Part shown: piece after piece, positions 5,600 through 10,743 of the stretch | Numbering within the stretch: position 1 is the stretch's first letter | How the letters are laid out: the number at the start of each line of letters is the position of its first letter | Source: CAYMDJ01 sp964537525 | GTDB lineage: Archaea; Aenigmatarchaeota; Aenigmatarchaeia; QMZP01 | Length of the DNA stretch: 12,818 bases | Assembly: GCA_964537525.1 (NCBI GenBank) | Contig: CAZIAB010000024.1 | Location: forward strand, 1 to 12,818 | Direction: 5' to 3' | Program-made: the position numbers and the translations under genes | Notes under the pieces: generated by a model | The model's database searches: none | What the model was told of the DNA's origin: nothing | What the model saw: the letters and a program-made list of their open reading frames with translations, nothing else

Positions 5600-6733
5600 A
5601 TGTACGACCTTGCCGTAAAGAACGTCCTCAGGCAGAGGATGAGAACCACCCTGACCCTTGTCGGGATAGCGGTGGGGATAGCTGCCATAGTCGCGCTGGG
5701 CTCTGTCGCAGAAGGCCTGAACACGATGGTAAACGAGGAGCTCCAGATAATAGCAGGAAAGATAATAGTCTATGAGGAGGGGGCGGGGATGGCTGACTTC
5801 TACATGTCATCCAACCTGAGCTATGACGACCTGGAAGTGATATCCTCTATCGCCGGGGTGGAGGAAGTCATACCACTGATATTCTATTTCGAGGGAAGCA
5901 TAGACTTTACAGACCTTAGCGGATACGTTTCTTTCATAGGTATAGACATGGAAAAGATTGATTACCTCATCGGGGAGAACATAAGGGTCGAGTCAGGTGA
6001 GCTTATCACGCCACAGGACAGGGGGGAAGCCATGGCAGGAATCAACGCGGCGAGCGTACTCAACATTGAGGCAGGGGATTATATCGAACTCAATGACGTT
6101 GAATACAGGATATCAGGAATATTCGAGGAAACAGGAGTCAGTGACATCGACCAGAGCATAATACTCAACATAGAAGACCTCCAGGACAACCTCGAGACAG
6201 ACTCGTTTCAGATGATGTACGTCATACCAGAGGACATCACCCAGGTTGATGAGATAGCAAAGGCAATAGAGGATACTGACGACAGGTATATCACCCTTTC
6301 AGGGACCGACATGGCAAGGCAGATGGATGAGATGGTTGACCAGCTTAGGTTCTACACCACGGGCCTCGGAGCCATAGCAGCCGTCGTTGGAGGCCTGGGA
6401 GTCATGAACACCATGATAATGTCAGTGATGGAGAGGAGGAAGGAGATTGGTGTCATGAAGGCAATCGGAGCCACCAATTCCCTGATAATAAGGCAGGTCC
6501 TTACAGAGTCAGCATTCCTCAGCCTCATGGGAGGCATGCTGGGGATTTTCCTCGGCCTTCTCGGGGCGCTGGCGATAGGTGCCATGCTCGGGGGATTCTT
6601 CACCGCCGTCGTGACGCCCGGCCTCGCTGCGCTGGGTATAGGGTTCGCCCTCTTCCTCGGTTTCGTGGGAGGCCTCTACCCGGCGAGGCAGGCAACCCGC
6701 CTGGACCCGGTCGAGACGCTGAGGTATGAGTAG
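5600..6733 (+). CDS. MacB/FtsX-type ABC transporter permease
   Basis: This 377-residue permease has the MacB_PCD plus FtsX architecture: TM1 at about 17-34 after a basic amphipathic start (MYDLAVKNVLRQRMRTT), an extracellular domain at about 40-245, then three helices (about 251-274, 305-330, 339-360). Between TM2 and TM3 is the coupling segment ERRKEIGVMKAIGA (278-291), and the C-terminus has the family ending YPARQATRLDPVETLR (360-375). Proteins of this class pair with a separate ATPase to move lipoproteins, peptides or other envelope substrates, or to transmit mechanical force. No ATPase gene is adjacent, so the partner must lie elsewhere. The frame extends to 5549, but the ATG at 5600 begins the conserved N-terminus and suits a leaderless transcript. 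It converges with the next gene, 30 nt away. Confidence 0.9.
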   Translation: MYDLAVKNVLRQRMRTTLTLVGIAVGIAAIVALGSVAEGLNTMVNEELQIIAGKIIVYEEGAGMADFYMSSNLSYDDLEVISSIAGVEEVIPLIFYFEGSIDFTDLSGYVSFIGIDMEKIDYLIGENIRVESGELITPQDRGEAMAGINAASVLNIEAGDYIELNDVEYRISGIFEETGVSDIDQSIILNIEDLQDNLETDSFQMMYVIPEDITQVDEIAKAIEDTDDRYITLSGTDMARQMDEMVDQLRFYTTGLGAIAAVVGGLGVMNTMIMSVMERRKEIGVMKAIGATNSLIIRQVLTESAFLSLMGGMLGIFLGLLGALAIGAMLGGFFTAVVTPGLAALGIGFALFLGFVGGLYPARQATRLDPVETLRYE

Positions 6734-6763
6734 CACACAACAATTTCAGAAAGAGATGATAGC

Positions 6764-8215
6764 TTATTCCTCCCCTTCTTCCCTCTTCTTCCTGGGGGGC
6801 GGCCTGGGCTTCCTCGAGAGCATGTACCACTTCCACTTGTAGTGGAGCTTCCTCCAGAGCCGCTTCTCCCTCTCCCTCAGAAGCACGTGGAGGATTACCG
6901 CCGCTATTATTATTATAAGCCCGATGAGGATGACCGTGAAGTCATACTCGAAGATTTCCCTCTCCCCGTGAGCGGACACCCTTATCAGGCCGCTGCTGGT
7001 CACGGTCTGGTTGTCATACTTCAGCGATGCGTAGAAGAGATAATAGCCCGGCTCCAGCTCGTCGGGAATCCTTATCTTCCTCGTAACGGCCTTCTGCTGG
7101 GTGACTGCCATGGTCTCGTGGTTGAAGAGGATGTCATTCCCGTCAAAGTCTCTCAGGGAGTAGAAGAGTTCGACGTCGACCGGCTGGAGGTCACCGAAGT
7201 TGTACATATATATGTTGGCCGAGACCTGCTCGCCCGGGTATGCAACCAGGGGGACGTCGCCGAGGTCAACCTGTATGTCAAACAAGGCCGTCCTCTCCCT
7301 TATCTCCATTATCGCAATGACATACCTCTCCACAGGTCCTGCCTTTATGACAATCCTTCCTGTGTAGACGTCAACGTGCCCGTTCTCCGCGAGCGTGAAC
7401 GCCACCGTAACCATCCTGCTCTGCCCGCTCTCCAGGACGAATTCCCTCTCGCTCAGGGTTATGTAATCCTTTATGCCGTTGATGACCTCAAGGCTGAACT
7501 CGAGCGCGTCTTCCCCGTTGTTCGTTACCTCCAGGTACTCGAGGACGGTCTCGCCCTGCCTCAGCTTTATCTTGATGACTTCCTTGTCGACCGTGAAGTT
7601 GTATACCCTCCCGACCCCTCCGCTTATTCCTCCCCCCGGCGGAGGCTCTTCAGGCGGTTGTGTGGGGCTCTCCGCTGCATAATAAACGCCGTCAAGCCCG
7701 TTCACTGTGAACATGAAGGTACCCCCCGTATAGCTTACCTCCTGGCACATGCTCACGGGACAGGCAGCCCCGTTCCTCATTATCATCGGGTCATTGAAGC
7801 CGAGCCCGTGAAGGTAGAGCATCGCGGACTTGTTGAGGCTGCTGATGCTGGTCGAGTTCACGGATATCCTGTTCGCCGATATGTTGACAGCATAGTCCAG
7901 GTCCACGACGTAATCGGTCGCAGAGTCGCCCAGGTTCACGTTTTCAGCGAACCATATCCTGCCATAGGGGTTCTCCAGAACCATGCCGCTTATGTTCCTT
8001 AGCTCATCGTTGGTCATGCTGCCGAAATCAGTCGTGCTCCCTGTGAATTCCGTGTAAATGACGGTTATGTCAGGGTCGACCTTTATGCTGGTCTCCGAGG
8101 TATTGACGGATGCATAGCCAGTGAGAAGCATCTGTATCTGCGGCCTGAATGCCCACATGGATATGTATATCAGGAACAGCGTTGCTACCAGGGTCCTTAG
8201 TTTCCAGTTTCTCAT
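6764..8215 (-). CDS. Membrane-anchored surface protein with NEW3-like beta domains
   Basis: This is a 483-residue protein. An N-terminal hydrophobic segment (about 8-23) is followed by PQIQMLLTGY (25-34), then a beta-rich domain (about 40-182) with one cysteine pair (C152, C157) and several N-x-S/T sequons. A proline/glycine linker sits at 184-202. Two beta-sandwich segments follow (about 205-305 and 310-415); the first resembles NEW3/CARDB-type domains (VLEYLEVTNNGEDALEF, with later VAFTLAENG). A C-terminal helix lies at about 425-446 and a 37-residue basic, proline-containing tail ends the protein in the cytosol. It is therefore anchored with a long ectodomain. Known relatives act in cell-surface contacts or complexes, but no exact function is recognised. 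It is last in the surface locus and has its own TATA-like box, only 26 nt after the previous gene. Confidence 0.82.
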   Translation of the reverse strand: MRNWKLRTLVATLFLIYISMWAFRPQIQMLLTGYASVNTSETSIKVDPDITVIYTEFTGSTTDFGSMTNDELRNISGMVLENPYGRIWFAENVNLGDSATDYVVDLDYAVNISANRISVNSTSISSLNKSAMLYLHGLGFNDPMIMRNGAACPVSMCQEVSYTGGTFMFTVNGLDGVYYAAESPTQPPEEPPPGGGISGGVGRVYNFTVDKEVIKIKLRQGETVLEYLEVTNNGEDALEFSLEVINGIKDYITLSEREFVLESGQSRMVTVAFTLAENGHVDVYTGRIVIKAGPVERYVIAIMEIRERTALFDIQVDLGDVPLVAYPGEQVSANIYMYNFGDLQPVDVELFYSLRDFDGNDILFNHETMAVTQQKAVTRKIRIPDELEPGYYLFYASLKYDNQTVTSSGLIRVSAHGEREIFEYDFTVILIGLIIIIAAVILHVLLREREKRLWRKLHYKWKWYMLSRKPRPPPRKKREEGEE

Positions 8216-8234
8216 CCTTTAATTATTGCACTGG

Positions 8235-8248
8235 ATATAATTTATAAT
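8235..8248 (-). promoter_or_regulatory. TATA box for the NEW3-like surface gene
   Basis: On the minus strand ATTATAAATTATAT lies about 25-30 nt before the ATG at 8215 and overlaps the TAA stop (8244-8242) of the upstream paralog. The AAAGG before the ATG is immediately adjacent, too close to act as a normal Shine-Dalgarno site, so a leaderless transcript is likely. Confidence 0.55.
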
Positions 8249-8847
8249 CCGCAGCCTATCCCGGTCTCCACTGCCTTGAAATAGACGGTGCTGTTGTAAG
8301 TCCCTGCAGCCTGGCCCCCTGGCACGCTCAGCCAGAACCTGTAGGAAACGTTCGTGGATGGGTCGACATCGCTTGCCCTCTGTACGTAGCCGTTTGACAT
8401 GGCTGCCGCGCCGCTGAGCCTGGGGTCTGTTTCGTTGTTCCCGTACTGGTCGTCGTCCCATAAATAGTTGCTGAGGTCTATCTCATCGCTTCCCGAGGTA
8501 TTGAAATCGGTTGACTTCACGCACAGGTCCACGTTCGTGTTGGAGTCCTGTGCTACCTCTATCCAGTAGAGCGTCTCGTTGTGCCAGCTGTCATCGACCG
8601 TGCTGTTGTAGTTCTTCGTAGCGTTTATGTTTGTGGCGGGAAGCTCTGTTATCAAGCCGAACTGTATGCCAGCGGAGAGATTTCCGGACATTGATATGGA
8701 TGCATATTTCTGTATCTGCGCCTCTGAGTAGACGTTCTGGATGTACGACTGCCTGCCGGTTATCTCGAGCGAAGACATCAGGAACAGTGATGAATTTATG
8801 AGTATCAGTGCGGCCACGATAAGGTAAAGATTCTTCCATCCTTTCAT
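8242..8847 (-). CDS. Secreted ~200-residue surface subunit, paralog A
   Basis: This is a 201-residue protein of unknown function, one of three paralogs here. Residues 1-24 are a basic start plus hydrophobic helix (signal peptide or anchor), followed by SSLEITGRQSYIQNVYSEAQ (25-44). The rest is predicted beta-sandwich, with sequons NLS, NAT, NST, NET, NTS and NVS. It has exactly two cysteines: C109 in NVDLCVK and C199 near the end (GCGL). The closing YRFWLSVPGGQAAGTYNS (169-186) is the family signature. Paralog B (8857-9465) is the closest relative; long stretches are identical at DNA level. A GGTGA site precedes the ATG at 8847, 9 nt after the previous stop, indicating an operon. It is likely exported and surface-exposed, possibly a structural subunit; that role is inference. 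Confidence 0.82.
   Translation of the reverse strand: MKGWKNLYLIVAALILINSSLFLMSSLEITGRQSYIQNVYSEAQIQKYASISMSGNLSAGIQFGLITELPATNINATKNYNSTVDDSWHNETLYWIEVAQDSNTNVDLCVKSTDFNTSGSDEIDLSNYLWDDDQYGNNETDPRLSGAAAMSNGYVQRASDVDPSTNVSYRFWLSVPGGQAAGTYNSTVYFKAVETGIGCGL
8573..8619. repeat. 47-bp exact repeat between paralogs A and B, copy 1
   Basis: Identical to 9188-9234. It encodes the stretch around NYNSTVDDSWHNET in both proteins. Third-position identity over this length suggests recent duplication or gene conversion. Confidence 0.85.
8705..8772. repeat. 68-bp exact repeat between paralogs A and B, copy 1
   Basis: Identical base for base to 9320-9387. It encodes the region just after the hydrophobic N-terminus (SLEITGRQSYIQNVYSEAQ and a few more residues). 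Flanking bases diverge at once on both sides. Confidence 0.88.
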
Positions 8848-8856
8848 CGATTCACC

Positions 8857-9465
8857 CTATGTCCCGCATGCCGTCCCGTTCTCCACTGCCTTGAAGTACA
8901 CCGTGTTGTTGTACGTCCCTGCCGGCTGGCTCGCCGGCACGCTCAGCCAGAACCTGTAGTAGTTGCTGCTTCCCGCGGGGATGTCAGCAGAACCCTTCAC
9001 GTAGCTCGTGTTGGTCATGTTCCTTGAATCGCCGAGAGACGGCCAGAATTCGTCGTTGGTCACGTTATCCGACCAGTTGTAGTTCGTCAGGGGTATTTCG
9101 TCCCCACCGGACGTGTTCAGATTATCTGCCTTCACGCACAGGTCCACGTTCGTGTTGGAATCCCCTGAAACCACTATCCAGTAGAGGGTCTCGTTGTGCC
9201 AGCTGTCATCGACCGTGCTGTTGTAGTTCTTCGTGGCGTTGACGTCCGTCGATGGAAGGACGGTGATGGTCCCGAACTCTATTCCTGCGGAGAGGTTGCC
9301 GGAAGTGGAGATGGATATGTATTTCTGTATCTGCGCCTCTGAGTAGACGTTCTGGATGTACGACTGCCTGCCGGTTATCTCGAGCGAGGAAGAAGCAACG
9401 AAAGCAGCCTGTAGCAATATGAGAGCGGCTACGAAGAAGTACAGTTCCCTTTTACCTCTCATCAT
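8857..9465 (-). CDS. Secreted ~200-residue surface subunit, paralog B
   Basis: This is a 202-residue paralog of the neighbouring gene. An N-terminal basic start and hydrophobic segment (1-26, ending VASSS) is followed by LEITGRQSYIQNVYSEAQ, identical in paralog A. The beta-rich ectodomain has two cysteines only: C110 in NVDLCVK and C200 in TACGT. The closing signature is YRFWLSVPASQPAGTYNN (170-187). Sequons are frequent (NLS, NAT, NST, NET, NTS, NVT, NNT). Two ATGs begin the gene (9465 and 9462); neither has a clear Shine-Dalgarno site, so either could be used and translation may be coupled to the gene 15 nt upstream. Function is unknown; with paralogs A and C it probably forms repeated subunits of one surface structure. 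Confidence 0.82.
   Translation of the reverse strand: MMRGKRELYFFVAALILLQAAFVASSSLEITGRQSYIQNVYSEAQIQKYISISTSGNLSAGIEFGTITVLPSTDVNATKNYNSTVDDSWHNETLYWIVVSGDSNTNVDLCVKADNLNTSGGDEIPLTNYNWSDNVTNDEFWPSLGDSRNMTNTSYVKGSADIPAGSSNYYRFWLSVPASQPAGTYNNTVYFKAVENGTACGT
8887..8924. repeat. 38-bp exact repeat between paralogs B and C, copy 1
   Basis: Identical to 10117-10154. It encodes the C-terminal AGTYNNTVYFKA strand in both proteins, whereas the N-terminal halves of B and C differ widely in DNA. Confidence 0.85.
9188..9234. repeat. 47-bp exact repeat between paralogs A and B, copy 2
   Basis: Identical to 8573-8619; see that entry. Confidence 0.85.
9320..9387. repeat. 68-bp exact repeat between paralogs A and B, copy 2
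   Basis: Identical to 8705-8772; see that entry. Confidence 0.88.
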
Positions 9466-9480
9466 GAAAGCATGCAGAAA

Positions 9481-10080
9481 CTATTTCTTTTTCTTCCTTA
9501 TCCTGAAGTAATAGTAACCGCCAACCGCAACCACGCATACGACGCCTACTATGATTATCGTGTAGTCCCTCGGATACTCGTTGCACGTCACCCTCAGGGT
9601 AAGTGGCGCAGAGACGCCGAGGGCCGTGGTCGAGCCCATCGCTCCTGTCTGGCCTGACGGTGCTGCCTCCATGACTATGACCTCGCCATCGTACCTGACC
9701 TCTGGTTCCGAGCAGGTCTGTTCGCAGAAGAGCATGTTGCCTACAAGGCAGTCATCCGTGTAGACCTTTGGCACGTAGAAGCAGAGCTGAATCTGCTTCG
9801 CGTCATCGTGCATCGTTCCCGCAGCGAGGAACGTTGGCGTGCTGTATTCACCCGTGATAACCGGCCTAAGCGTGTCGGATACCGTAAGCACTGCCGTTAC
9901 GTCCTCGTCCCAGGGATTGTATACCCCGTAATTTATGCAGTGCCTCGCATTCTCCGCGACCGCTTCTGTCTGGGTTGACCAGACTATCCCGACGCCCTTG
10001 CTTGCCATGGCTGCCTGTGGAAGTAAAACAAAGCACATTAGCAATGCTATTGACGCCAACTTCCTGCTATCCATCATCAT
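9481..10080 (-). CDS. Membrane-anchored cysteine-rich extracellular protein, unknown function
   Basis: This is a 199-residue protein that I do not recognise. Residues 1-26 form a signal peptide (hydrophobic core IALLMCFVLLPQ, cleavage motif AMA before S27). The ectodomain (27-172) contains six cysteines (C48, C100, C111, C119, C123, C166), enough for three disulfides, and is predicted mostly beta (for example AVLTVSDTLRPVI). A single C-terminal helix (about 173-191) is followed by the basic stop-transfer RIRKKKK. The gene starts with three ATGs in a row; the AGGGGA site sits 1-2 nt from the first and about seven from the third (10074), so translation may begin at the third. It lies between paralogs B and C with gaps of 15 and 6 nt, so it is co-transcribed with them. 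An anchor, assembly factor or chaperone for the paralogs is possible but unproven. Confidence 0.8.
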   Translation of the reverse strand: MMMDSRKLASIALLMCFVLLPQAAMASKGVGIVWSTQTEAVAENARHCINYGVYNPWDEDVTAVLTVSDTLRPVITGEYSTPTFLAAGTMHDDAKQIQLCFYVPKVYTDDCLVGNMLFCEQTCSEPEVRYDGEVIVMEAAPSGQTGAMGSTTALGVSAPLTLRVTCNEYPRDYTIIIVGVVCVVAVGGYYYFRIRKKKK

Positions 10081-10086
10081 TCCCCT

Positions 10087-10689
10087 TTATGATCCGCACG
10101 GCTGTCCTGTCTGGATTGCCTTGAAGTACACCGTGTTGTTGTACGTCCCTGCCGCCTGCGCCGCTGGTACGCTCAGCCAGAACCTGTAAAAGTTGCTGTC
10201 ACCGGCCGCAACGTTCGTTGTACCCTTCAGGTAGGTCGTGTTCGTGAGATTGTAAGAGCCTGCAAGGTCGGGCCAGTCATAGTCGTTCGTGGTTGAGTTG
10301 TCTGACCAGTTGTAGTTGTTCTCGAGGTCTATCTCGTCCCCACCCGAGGTGTTGAAGGCATCACCCTTCACGCATAGGTCAACGGGCGTGTTGGAGTCGC
10401 TCGAAACGGCTATCCAGTATTGCGTGTTGTAGCTTTCGTTGTAGTTCCCTGTCGCGTTAACTGCTGTCGCCGGCAGCGACGTTATCGTCCCGAAGTTTAT
10501 GCCCGCGCTTAGGTTGCTCGAGCTCGATATCGAGATGTAATACTGAATCGTAGCGTTCGATGTCGTTTGCTGTGTATAAGTCTGCGCACCCGTTATCTGG
10601 AGCTGGGGCATGAAGGTTGATATAGTTCCCACAATCAACACAACAAGAATAGCAGCCATCACACCCAATATCTTGTTCTCGGTATCCAT
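10087..10689 (-). CDS. Secreted ~200-residue surface subunit, paralog C
   Basis: This 200-residue protein is the most divergent of the three small paralogs. A short acidic start (MDTENK) precedes a hydrophobic helix (7-26), then PQLQITGAQTYTQ (28-40). The ectodomain is beta-rich with sequons throughout. Its two cysteines are C106 in PVDLCVK and C198 in QPCGS, matching positions in A and B. It has the family end YRFWLSVPAAQAAGTYNN (168-185). It lacks the SWHNETL insertion of A and B. This is the first gene of the small-paralog operon: a TATA box ends about 25 nt before the ATG and no Shine-Dalgarno site is seen, which predicts a leaderless transcript. As promoter-proximal gene it may be made in the largest amount. 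The function is unknown. Confidence 0.83.
   Translation of the reverse strand: MDTENKILGVMAAILVVLIVGTISTFMPQLQITGAQTYTQQTTSNATIQYYISISSSSNLSAGINFGTITSLPATAVNATGNYNESYNTQYWIAVSSDSNTPVDLCVKGDAFNTSGGDEIDLENNYNWSDNSTTNDYDWPDLAGSYNLTNTTYLKGTTNVAAGDSNFYRFWLSVPAAQAAGTYNNTVYFKAIQTGQPCGS
10117..10154. repeat. 38-bp exact repeat between paralogs B and C, copy 2
   Basis: Identical to 8887-8924; see that entry. Confidence 0.85.
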
Positions 10690-10713
10690 TGTATATTATA
10701 TTGGTCGCCAACC

Positions 10714-10722
10714 TATTTAAAT
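10714..10722 (-). promoter_or_regulatory. TATA box of the small-paralog operon
   Basis: On the minus strand ATTTAAATA is centred about 29 nt before the ATG at 10689, in the 54-nt gap after the large surface-protein gene. It separates the four-gene unit (10689 down to 8242) from the upstream gene and predicts a leaderless first gene. Confidence 0.6.
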
Positions 10723-10743
10723 TATTATGCCCCCACACCCTTC

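Noticed and set aside
5509..5724. N-terminal extension of the thioredoxin-CcdA gene to 5724
   Set aside because: The extension overlaps the divergent permease gene and would bury a typical signal peptide that begins at the ATG at 5508.
6842..8002. 386-codon plus-strand open frame opposite the NEW3-like gene (and similar ones at 3296-4069 and 10753-11040)
   Set aside because: Low-complexity, charge-rich translation without domains; mirrored from the real minus-strand genes.
8242..10689. Small paralogs as type IV pilins or archaellins
   Set aside because: A KG or RG occurs near the start of A and B, but the required glutamate five residues on is missing, C has no such site, and no prepilin peptidase or assembly ATPase is present in the window.
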